Shown here piece after piece: positions 20,063-27,573 of a stretch of 27,573 bases of DNA. Source of the DNA: Purshia tridentata. Its lineage: Eukaryota > Streptophyta > Magnoliopsida > Rosales > Rosaceae. A program made the translations under genes and the position numbers. Each line of letters opens with the position of its first letter. Positions within the stretch are counted from its first letter, which is position 1. The stretch spans positions 1 through 27,573 of the forward strand of contig QANT01000376.1 of the NCBI GenBank assembly GCA_003254885.1. The letters are read 5' to 3'. A model generated the notes under the pieces. The model was not told the origin of the DNA and did no database searches. It worked only from the letters and a program-made list of their open reading frames with translations.

Positions 20063-20314
20063 TGTTAAAAAACAAGTAAAACTAAAGGATAAGGATCAGA
20101 CAATCTGAGAAAAGTAGCTTACTTTATTCAAAGAAACAGGGCCCTATATGTATAGGCATTACAGAAGCTAACTTGGCTAGAAATAAGCAACTAAAATATC
20201 TCACCGTTTGACTATTCCTAAACAGGTGGGATCTACTAAAGACTAGATCAATGAATAACAAAAGTCCCTAACTAATAGGGATTTATTCAAAACTAACAAA
20301 CTGAATATCTAACA
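20063..20314 (-). repeat. 5' LTR of the copia element
   Basis: 252 bp, identical to the other LTR. It is followed on its outer side by the CTTAC target duplication (20315-20319). It should carry the element promoter for the genomic RNA, running toward lower coordinates. Confidence 0.96.
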
Positions 20315-20319
20315 CTTAC

Positions 20320-21182
20320 CTAATTACCCCTTAATGTTGGCACGCGGACAATAGAAATTAAGGGAAGGACCTCAGCTTTGGATTAGGGAGTAAACATGCA
20401 TATAGCTAGCTAGGGTTTTTTGTATACATGTTATGCTAGCTTTTTATAATTATAAAAGTTAATTAGTATACATAATGGTAGGACTGACGACTTCGATCAT
20501 TTATATAGAATCAAGCCAATAGTACTTCAACTTTTAAGTAAGAAAATGTTGTTTTTATTTTTGTTTGAAAATAAGACTACGTTTTTAAATAGGAGTAAAC
20601 TCTTATTTTCTATTCTAGAATCCTAGAATTACAAAAATTAATATCGAATTCAAAAAATCCATTAATTAACCACCATACAGTCAAGACTCAAGAACTAAAA
20701 CAAATATAGAAACAGTAAAAAATTAGTCATTGAAGTTTGTTTGAATGAGCTTTAATGCATGTAATTTGAAGAAAATGAGAGCAATATTGGAGAGCGAAAG
20801 AAAGAGTAGAGGATGTATTGTGACTTTGTGTGTAGTTCCCAAACTTGAGGCTAAACAAATGGATGTCTAGAGATATTACAATATCGTGCCATAAATTCAA
20901 CCGTGTCTTAAATTTAGGGAAATGTTGTCACATATTTAAGAATTACTTACCAAACAGTAATTTAATTTGTACAATTGCTCACAAAAATTCCTTACATAAT
21001 GTGAAATTAATTTTGCCCAATAGTGGCTGATCGAGCTTAGTAGCCCACAAATGCTCATCCAGCCCAAAATCCAAGCCTCAAACCTACCATCCCATAAAGG
21101 CCTAGCCCACTCCAATTTAGACATATAAATCAGAATATGGGTCCCAGATTGTTTGTTCGATTTTAGTAAGGCCCAATCTATT
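20320..21182. other. Gene-free stretch between the copia element and the inverted-repeat element
   Basis: AT-rich, no recognised coding segment. Before the copia insertion its left end was contiguous with the MADS upstream region, so distal MADS control sites could lie here. No further element boundaries could be set. Confidence 0.5.
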
Positions 21183-22978
21183 CCGACCACCCTTTTGTGC
21201 TGAGTTAACCACCCTTCCTGAGTTGACCACCCTTAAATTTAAAATCCACAAGGTTTGCTGAATTGACTACTTTATGATTACACAAATACCCATGTTTAAT
21301 AAAATCTCTACATTTACTCTCTAAATCCACCAAATAATCTCACCCTACATGTTTTCTTCCTATACCCCTTAACCCACTTGACCACCCACTGAAAAACCCA
21401 ACGTACACAACCTGAACCTCCACTTCCACCTCCACCATCTTCATCCTCAACTTTCTCCATTTTCATCTTTAACTAAAACCCTAGAAATAAATTATTGATT
21501 AAAACACCCAAATAACCTGCATTTGACAAATGGACGCTCAGAATACAATTTGGAGTCGTTGAATGAAGTAAATTTGATATTTTTTCGAGTTTTCATGAAA
21601 TTTTTCGGATCTATAAAATTGGCTGTTCGCATTTTTGTTTGGTAAACCAGTACCGAAATTTGTAATATATTTCGATATATGATCTCCGAATAAACATATA
21701 TTATTTGTTACTCATCCACCGTATATAAATTGAACTATAATTTGCTAACTAGTCGTTCAGAGAAGGATCCTTGAATTACGTCAAAACTTTCAGTGGCATT
21801 CTGTCGAAGTTTATACAAACATTTCGGAAGGGAGCCATCGAATACATATAATATATTCAATAATTAACCGTTGAATACTCTGTGACGCGCAATTTTTTTA
21901 TTTTTTTCTAAGTAATATATTACAATTACCATATTTTTCCTTTTTCCTTGTGAACGAATCCAACTAAGCATTGAATTCTTACTTTGAAACACCTACACAT
22001 GACAATTATAATTATTTACAATTCAAATTTAGGCATGCATAACTCATAATTCCATATAAAAAATGCTTACCTCCACTGTTGTGAATTCATTGGAATAGTT
22101 AGGTTCACTTTTTCCTTCAACCACCCTATGTTCGATAGAAACATTACCTAGATGCTGCTCCTACTAAAAAATAAATAAAATTGCAAGTCACTTAGGCTCA
22201 GTTTGGTATTGCTGTGCTGTAAAGATAATCACTATGGAATAGTCAGGTTCACCTTTTTCTTCAACCACATTGTATTCGGTAGAAGTATTATCTAGCTGTT
22301 GCTCCTACACAAAAAACAAAAAATTGCTCATCACCCACTATTCGAAGTTTAACTACTGAATATATTATATATATTCAGTGGCTCCCTTGCGAAATGTTTG
22401 CATAAATTTCAGCAGAATTCCACTGAAACTTTTGACATTATTCGACAAACAACCTCCGAATGACAATTAAGAAAATTATAGTTCAATTTACAAACGGCAG
22501 ATGACTATTATGTATTATACATTTATTCGGATAACATATATCGAAAATGTATGACACATTTCGATACTGGTGTACCTAATAAAATCGCGCATAGCATTTT
22601 TTTGGATCCGAAAAAATTCAGGAAAACTCACAAAAAATTGAAATTTACTTCATTTGATGACTCCAAAATGTCGTTCTGAGTGTCCATTCGTCAAATGCAG
22701 GTAATTTTAGTGTCTAAACGAACAATTTATGTCTAGGGTTTTAGTTGAAGATGAAGATGGTGGAGGTTGAAGATGAAGGAGATGGAGGTTTAATATGAAG
22801 ATGGGTCTGGTTCTACACGTTGAGGTTTTCAGTGGGTGGTATAATGAGTTAGGGGGTGTAGGGAGCAAACAAGTCTAAAATAAATGGTATGTCCTTTATG
22901 GTCATTCTGCTATATGGTAAAAATGAGTTGTACTAAATTAAAATGAGGGTGATCAACTAAGCATCTTAGGGTGGTCGG
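21183..22978. mobile_element. Element with very long terminal inverted repeats (~650-700 bp arms), probably MULE-like
   Basis: The left arm (about 21183-21880) and right arm (about 22338-22978) are inverted copies along their whole length, with substitutions and indels. Landmarks in both: outer end CCGACCACCC, the AAACCCTAGA motif, the TTACTTCAT block, TTTCGATA(T)..., and inner AAGGGAGCCA. Left and right arms have clearly diverged, so the element is old. The centre (about 21881-22337) carries two related exon-like segments. Long inverted repeats suggest a Mutator-like family, but I found no 9-bp target duplication, so the class and the exact ends are uncertain; GGCCCA just outside both ends may belong to the repeats. 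Confidence 0.75.
22071..22304 (-). pseudogene. Two duplicated exon-like segments inside the inverted-repeat element
   Basis: Minus strand. Segment B starts at 22304 after a GTGTAG acceptor, segment A at 22160 after AGTAG. Their first 74 bases in alignment (22235-22308 and 22091-22164, including the acceptor) agree at about 82% by eye. Both are open in the same frame: EQQLDNTSTEYNVVEE and EQHLGNVSIEHRVVEG, each continuing to E-P-(D/N)-Y-S. Segment A ends after 90 nt at a canonical donor GAG|GTAAGC (GT at 22070-22069). This looks like a duplicated exon of a spliced gene, either the element's lost transposase or a captured host gene. The protein family was not recognised. Confidence 0.5.
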
Positions 22979-23016
22979 TATAACCTGGGCCGCCACAAAA
23001 TTTAATGGCCCTTCTT

Positions 23017-23115
23017 AAAAAAGGGGCATCTGGTTAAACCGTGTTTTGGTTTTGGGCCGAACTCAAAAAAATAGGGGCATATGTTTAAACCATGTTTCGG
23101 TTTTAGGCCGGACTC
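23017..23115. repeat. Tandem duplication, ~50-bp unit, two copies
   Basis: Copies 23017-23064 and 23065-23115 share the order A6, GGGGCAT, TTAAACC, TTTTGG/TTTCGG, and a final GGCCG-A-ACTC-like end. They are diverged at several positions. They lie just upstream of the promoter-like TATAAATAAG at 23208. Confidence 0.75.
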
Positions 23116-23207
23116 ACGGCCAAGCCCAATAAATTCAATCAAAGCCCAGTAAAAAGACCCAAATTGAAGATAATTAAGTTGAAGCCCAAGCCCAGGGATT
23201 AAAACGG

Positions 23208-23498
23208 TATAAATAAGAGGCGCTTACATGAAGAAATGACCTTCAACATAACACACAAATTTCAGAATTCTCAACATCACAAACATCTCAATTTTTTAAA
23301 GCTCTCAAGCATCTCAGTTTGTCTTTCCTCGGTAACCTGTGAAACAAGAAAACAAATATTAACATTACATTAGTACTTTGGCTAAAGATAAGAGAGTTAA
23401 GAATCTTTTCAATTTTCAATATATTTCTCTCCATTTTTTCTTTTCCTAGGTAAAGCAGAGCAGGTTTCCACAGCTATGGCCACCCCTGTGGAACTTGC
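23208..23498 (+). promoter_or_regulatory. Candidate promoter, 5' leader and short intron of an unknown plus-strand transcript
   Basis: A good TATA box (TATAAATAAG, 23208-23217) is followed by an A/C-rich leader-like segment, a possible donor CTCG|GTAACC near 23331 and a strong acceptor with a T-rich tract ending TTTTCCTAG at 23449. The following exon has a hairpin (23460-23498, 13 pairs with one bulge) whose loop contains an ATG (23476) opening a 9-codon frame. No long coding frame follows. This might be a non-coding transcript, a decayed gene start or chance; it is the only plus-strand gene-like signal in the window. Confidence 0.3.
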
Positions 23499-23570
23499 GT
23501 GGTGATACTATGTTTGAACATATTTTCAACATGGTCAACTCAGTTCCTATCAGTATACAATATATTTAAT

Positions 23571-23796
23571 TATATTCAATTACAAGAAATAATATAGCAG
23601 TCTCCAACACACGTTATCCTACTACAATATCCAGAATCTGGAGACCTAACAGCAAGTTGTTCTTCCTTCATCCACTTTGCCTGCTCAGCAAGTTTCCTTT
23701 TCTAAGCACTTGTGGTAAATTTGTTCTTTACCTCATGCTCTCGATTTTGTTCTTCTGCCTTCTTCTTTTCATACTGATTAAGTGAACATATTTTGG
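23571..23796 (-). pseudogene. Decayed fragment of a charged coiled-coil protein
   Basis: On the minus strand, after an acceptor-like TTGCAG (ends 23797), an open frame reads NQYEKKKAEEQNREHE and, after a TAG at 23704-23702, continues in the same frame as KRKLAEQAKWMKEEQLAV. The Lys/Glu/Gln-rich composition on both sides of the stop suggests one former coding segment broken by a single nonsense change. A 30-nt intron bypassing the stop would be too short for plants. The family was not recognised. Confidence 0.35.
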
Positions 23797-26098
23797 CTGC
23801 AAGACAAAAGTCTTAACTTACTAATGAACTACATTTTGGAAAAAATAATAGGAAAAAGCTTTAGAAAATTGTTATATCATTTGTCCACACGTACATCACA
23901 CATGTTCGACCGTAGTCATCCCCTAACTTCTAATCTAAAAGCCTGTGCTATAGAGGGTTTCAATTTCTGTTAAATAAACAAGTAGACAGACTTGTATATT
24001 TATGGTAAGACTCCAAAGCCATTCATTTAACAAGTCCAACACTATCAACATCAACTTAATAACTTATATCTCAGTAACTAAGAGTTTTGACGTCAAATCT
24101 GAGTTGGACATCTTTCCTAGATATGGTATAATTCTGGAAGTCCAAACAATCGATAGAAATTTATTCCATAATCTGTCTTAATCAGCACAACTGCTTTAAT
24201 ACCACCATACTTATGTCTTTTGTAATTCTCTTCGTGGTTATCCTAGGTGCTAGAGCTCTATCAGATATCAATACTAATTTGTACATCTTATCAAAAGTTT
24301 ATGTCATCTGAATCATAGAACTTAGGCTAGTAGTTAGAGAAACAATAATTATCAAGACCACAATGATGAAGAGGACGATGACAACTAGAAGAAAAAAAAC
24401 ATGGCTTGCTGAACGGGTTTAGGTTTAGGTTTATAAATAAGATAATTACAATTCACAATTCACAATAATAAACTGTAAGAAAATTCAGTTTATGGTAGAT
24501 AAAAATTTCAAATTCAAACATATATAACATGTGATAACTGATAAGTTTAATCCAGAATCAGATTGCCAGACTAATTTCTCAATAAGGTATGCAAGGAAAT
24601 TACATTCAGATTATGAACACGCCTCTTCATAGGCCTAATGTCACAAATAAAATTATGAGAAACACAAGAAAAACAACAAAACCTCCTTCCCTCCCTGCCC
24701 TACAACTGCAAACCAATCTATTGCATCTGCACCTAAATTGAGATCATTTAGTAATTAGTAGTACCTAAGCATGACATAAAAACCAAGAGAGACAAAAGAA
24801 CGATACCCACACACACCCTAATTTGTGTAAAAAAGAAGTCTAGCGAAAAAGCATCAAAATTTTCAGCTGGACCTTTTAAAATTGAGGTCATTGTGGAAAT
24901 GTGCGTACCTAAACCATGTAAAAGAAAAATGAAGCCTAGAAAATGCATTAATTAATAGGTACTCAGAGTTTCAGAGTTCCTTTGCTCTTACCACCGGCAT
25001 GTATCTAATACATAAAGAGCCTATTATAGTATCTGAAAAATAAAAATACAAAAAGGCCCACATTACAAATAGAAACACCAATAGAGTCATGCATATGTTA
25101 CAAATACATAGAAAAGAGCTGAGACGATTGTGTCATCAAACCAAATCAAGTAAACAAGGAAGTCACTAAAGAACAAGAGCCGAACTTTCAACCTTCTGAA
25201 AAAAGACTGGGTAGTTCTCAACCTTCTGAAAGAAGAGCAGGTAGTTCTCTTTGATCAAATATACCAAATCAAAGATACCGGTTCTGCTCTTCATTCTGGT
25301 TTTGTCTGAAAAAATATAACACTCCATGCCAACTTGCAAGCATTTCTGTAACTGAATGCAGTAAAACCCTATACACACATAAACACATACTTGAAAAAGA
25401 AGAAAGGCTGCTAGGGCTCCCAAGTGATCAACGGATTCTTCCTTTCATTTACATAAAACATCAATTCAAGCAATTGATGTCCTATAAACCAAGTGGTCTC
25501 CAACTGAAGAATGCCACTTTAGGCAGCACTTGGAGCACTAATTTGCCTTCCAATAAAGAACCCATAACCTGAATCGACGAATGCTCAGTATTATTAGGGA
25601 CTAATAGGATATTGTCACAGCAGCATAACTCCCAACACAGCCAGCCATCCTCACACATCCCCCTAATCCTCATATTATAGGATATCAAAGCAAATGACTT
25701 TTCTTCCACTTCTACTCCCCAACCATGCAATACGCTTCTAAATCTCAAATATTCAATCAATATCATCTCCAAACCAACCTAAATAAATTATATAAAATGA
25801 AAAATTATAAAAGCATAATTACCCAAGATTGACGTTGACATCCAACCAAAAGATCACAAGCAAACAAGTTAAAACAGTACCTTTCTGTCTTAGTGGAGTA
25901 TGTGCTGCCTCTTCTGTTGCTACCTGTCCTGTACCTACTCAATTACAAAGAAATTGACAATCCAATCCACAAAAGAATAAAGAAAGAAAGAAAGAAAGAA
26001 AGAAACTAAGAAAAGTGATTGAGCAGTAAAAGTTTCAAATGAATTCCTTAATTAAGTACAATCAACAAGTTGATCAATATTTTAGAGAAATAAAACTC
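23797..26098. other. Gene-free stretch left of the Dim1-like gene
   Basis: No exon structure could be supported. Contents: telomere-like GGTTTA repeats near 24416-24434, a 30-bp tandem repeat (25190-25249), and an AGAA microsatellite at about 25979-26005. The right end is the 3' flank of the Dim1-like gene. Short open frames on the minus strand (for example 25166-25423 and 25482-25772) resemble nothing I recognise. Confidence 0.5.
25190..25249. repeat. 30-bp tandem duplication, two copies
   Basis: Copies 25190-25219 and 25220-25249 both start AACCTTCTGAA and end GGTAGTTCTC. The period is a multiple of three, so the minus-strand frame running through it reads ENYLLFFQKV then ENYPVFFQKV. That frame otherwise has no recognisable features, so coding is not claimed. 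Confidence 0.8.
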
Positions 26099-26554
26099 CT
26101 ACACATCTTTGTACAACAACTGGTATTTGGGTATTCGTTCCGGTGGCAATGGGCAATTAACGATCAGCTTCCCTTTCATGGCGCCTCTAAAAATTGCCTC
26201 CACGACATCGACAAAGTCCTGTTTCTGGCGAAACGCGCCGACCCATTTGCTATGATCGGCGGTTCCCGCATCCATCTTCATGTGGTGGGCATTGAAGAAG
26301 AAAACCGTGGAGGGGATCAAAGTGATGTCGAAGTATTTGACGTAAACTTGAATGTCTGCGGAATCGATGTCGACGAGTGCTATGGATGCGAACTTGGAGA
26401 CCTCTCGCGACGATTTGGCGAGGACGTCGTCAAGGAGGAGGCAAACGGCGTCGGAAGCGCGGCCGAAGCGGAGAACGAGGACCTTGTCGATGGTGGATCG
26501 GATGATGGAGTCCACCTCTGCCTTCTTTGTCAGCGTCGTCAATAGGTAGCTCAT
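26099..26554 (-). CDS. TXNL4B: Dim1-like thioredoxin-fold splicing protein (TXNL4B/DLP type)
   Basis: Single-exon protein of 151 residues, expected in the nucleus with spliceosomal tri-snRNP components. It begins MSYLL like all Dim1 proteins. The thioredoxin-like fold covers almost all of it: VLVLRFG (about 25-31), the helix holding a single Cys38 where a redox thioredoxin would have CxxC, the central strand IALVDID, the conserved Pro81 in IPSTVFFF, and the late block RQKQDFVDVVEAIFRGAMKGK. The absent CxxC means it is not a redox enzyme. Two features favour the DLP/TXNL4B branch over the U5 15-kDa protein Dim1/YLS8: divergence from the very invariant Dim1 sequence and a longer C-terminus (PLPPERIPKYQLLYKDV). 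Known human TXNL4B binds PRP6; the plant function is inferred. The gene is GC-richer than its surroundings and intact. A hAT-type element begins 139 bp upstream of the start codon. Confidence 0.93.
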   Translation of the reverse strand: MSYLLTTLTKKAEVDSIIRSTIDKVLVLRFGRASDAVCLLLDDVLAKSSREVSKFASIALVDIDSADIQVYVKYFDITLIPSTVFFFNAHHMKMDAGTADHSKWVGAFRQKQDFVDVVEAIFRGAMKGKLIVNCPLPPERIPKYQLLYKDV

Positions 26555-26692
26555 GCTTGAAGTTGAGCGCCCAAGTGAAGGGATTCGATAACAGAGACTT
26601 GAAAATAGAGAAAGAAGAGAGTGCGTGCGCTTTGGGACAAGAGAGATGTTTGATTTTTCAGTGTTTGTTATAGCCAGTGGCCTTGTATTACC
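26555..26692 (-). promoter_or_regulatory. 5' leader and remaining promoter of the Dim1-like gene
   Basis: Only 138 bp separate the start codon from the hAT element. The segment holds a CT-rich leader-like stretch on the minus strand (around 26590-26620), which resembles plant initiator Y-patches. No clear TATA box. The last 8 bases (GTATTACC) are the element's target duplication. Confidence 0.4.
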
Positions 26693-27382
26693 TTGGGTTC
26701 ACAAATATACCGAAAATTCGCTTATCGATCTGTAATTTGTGGATATTATACCGATTTAATCCATAATTTTGTATTTGTGGATATCGATCCGATCCGATCT
26801 GGAATTTGTAGATCGGATATAGATATTAATATTAAAAACCACAGATATATCTGATCCGATCCGCAAATTATATATATTAAATTTTTATATAATTTATATA
26901 TGTTTGTATATGTTTAATTCATATTACTGAGTAAATTAAAGCCCCTATTATAGTTTATAATATCATATAATTTATAAACTATCTATGTTACGATATAGTT
27001 TAAGTTTAGAGTATTTTAAATTAGTTTGACAATGAAATCTATTATAAAAATTATAAATATATATAGCATATACTTTAGGAATACTAGAAAGTAGAAACTT
27101 GTTTTTTTTTTGGCCACGAAAGTAGAAACTTGTTATGTTTGAGACTTGTCTTAATTTTTGAATTTTATGTTGTGTAACTATTGAATTAATTTAAAGGATG
27201 ATTTTTATGTTGTGTAATTGCTAAATAATTTTTATGTTATTATTTGGATATTATCCATTATCCGATCCGATTTGATCCGATTTTGTGGATATCCGAACTT
27301 GTGAATATCCGATTCGGATATGGATATGAAAACTGCTATACCGCAAATTGTGAATTGGATAACCGATTCGTGTGCACCTCTA
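26693..27382. mobile_element. Non-autonomous hAT-type element, 690 bp
   Basis: Bounded by perfect 8-bp direct repeats GTATTACC at 26685-26692 and 27383-27390, the length typical for hAT elements. The right end in reverse complement reads TAGAGGTGCACACGAAT, close to the common plant hAT terminus; the left end, TTGGGTTCACAAAT, is a degraded partner. Both subterminal parts are packed with GATCCGAT/GGATATCCGA-type motifs (about 26770-26870 and 27247-27330) in opposing orientation, like clustered transposase-binding sites. There is no coding capacity. It carries a nested poly(T) insertion. Confidence 0.82.
27087..27134. repeat. Poly(T)-GGCCAC insert flanked by 17-bp direct repeats, nested in the hAT element
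   Basis: GAAAGTAGAAACTTGTT occurs at 27087-27103 and 27118-27134, separated only by a T run and GGCCAC. On the minus strand this is GTGGCC followed by poly(A) within a 17-bp duplication, the same architecture as at 9436-9490. It points to a tiny retroposition event after the hAT element had inserted. Confidence 0.7.
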
Positions 27383-27390
27383 GTATTACC

Positions 27391-27573
27391 GGTGGCACAA
27401 CCCGATCGAAACAACCAATCTAAGATTGGGTTGGATTGGTTCGGTTTCATCTACCTTCTTAAAAAGAAGTTGGTTCATAAACCAACCAAACCGATTTTCA
27501 TTGATTAGGCTAACGGGCTACCCACTAAAATTTCCGATTAAAATCGAACTGCCCTATCATACTTAAAAAGCAA
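27391..27573. other. Right edge of the window, possible start of another repeat
   Basis: Contains GGTTGGATTGGTTCGGTTT followed by a near inverted counterpart (AAACCAACCAAACCG near 27479-27493). Such opposing GGTTCGG-type motifs are common near ends of plant DNA transposons. The window stops before a boundary can be seen. Confidence 0.35.

Larger units (their letters stand above)
15664..20314 (-). mobile_element. Complete Ty1/copia LTR retrotransposon, 4651 bp
   Basis: The element is bounded by two 252-bp LTRs (15664-15915 and 20063-20314) that I find identical base for base, each with TGTTA...TAACA ends. A 5-bp target duplication CTTAC flanks it at 15659-15663 and 20315-20319. Transcription is on the minus strand: the 5' LTR is the right-hand one. 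Next to it is an initiator-Met tRNA primer-binding site, then one uninterrupted gag-pol frame, then a purine tract adjoining the 3' LTR. All parts needed for retrotransposition appear present. The identical LTRs mean a very recent insertion. Lineage within copia was not determined; small size and short LTRs fit compact groups. Confidence 0.97.

Noticed and set aside
23465..23490. TTCCACAGCT resembling the start of miR396
   Set aside because: Only about ten bases match and the following sequence departs from the miRNA; the hairpin is too short for a MIRNA precursor.
24416..24434. Telomere-like GGTTTA repeats
   Set aside because: Only two to three imperfect units, too few for an interstitial telomere tract.
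25881..25923. Exon-like 43-nt minus-strand segment between AG and GT (VATEEAAHTPLRQK)
   Set aside because: Very short, no partner exon in matching phase could be identified, and no family was recognised. It could at most be a 3'-UTR exon of the Dim1-like gene.
26039..26545. 168-codon plus-strand open frame opposite the Dim1-like gene
   Set aside because: It is the antisense of a well-recognised coding sequence; its length comes from the GC-richer codon use of that gene.

Overview
The window is nuclear DNA of a flowering plant, most likely a eudicot. The evidence is a low-GC, TE-rich background, spliced genes with short exons, GT-AG introns with T-rich acceptors, and plant-specific families (a CDPK, a type I MADS-box protein, a Ty1/copia element primed by initiator-Met tRNA). 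A rosid such as a Rosaceae is a guess from overall look, not something the sequence proves. No rRNA, tRNA or CRISPR array was seen.

Layout. All five host genes and the copia element lie on the minus strand. (1) 1-2287: no gene, two local tandem duplications. (2) 2288-5126: a six-exon J-domain (DnaJ-like) co-chaperone. (3) 6943-8439: an intact, intronless calcium-dependent protein kinase of the CPK4/11 type, with a 317-bp Mutator-type MITE in its upstream region. (4) 10448-12743: a seven-exon CIA30 (complex I intermediate-associated protein 30) gene with one apparent GC-AG intron, a 144-bp tandem duplication in its first coding intron, and a probable 5'-UTR intron reaching about 13468. (5) 14729-15340: a single-exon type I (M-alpha, AGL61/62-like) MADS-box gene. 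(6) 15664-20314: a complete, apparently intact Ty1/copia element with two identical 252-bp LTRs and a 5-bp target duplication, inserted 324 bp upstream of the MADS start in the same orientation. (7) 21183-22978: an old element made of two ~650-700-bp inverted arms around remnants of duplicated exons. (8) 22979-26098: no confident gene, only repeats, a promoter-like spot and a decayed coding fragment. (9) 26099-26554: an intronless Dim1-like (TXNL4B/DLP type) splicing protein with a 690-bp hAT-type element immediately upstream.

The host genes do not form a pathway: protein folding, Ca2+ signalling, mitochondrial complex I assembly, reproductive transcription control and pre-mRNA splicing. What unites the window is transposon activity close to promoters: three of the five genes carry a delimited TE insertion with target-site duplication within about 330 bp of the start codon. 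I see no wholly new system. The best leads are the young copia insertion at the MADS promoter, the intronless CPK with a TE-borne G-box, the long inverted repeat with duplicated exons, and RNA-structure and splice-site peculiarities in the J-protein and CIA30 genes. All exon boundaries were derived by eye from splice motifs, phase and family resemblance.
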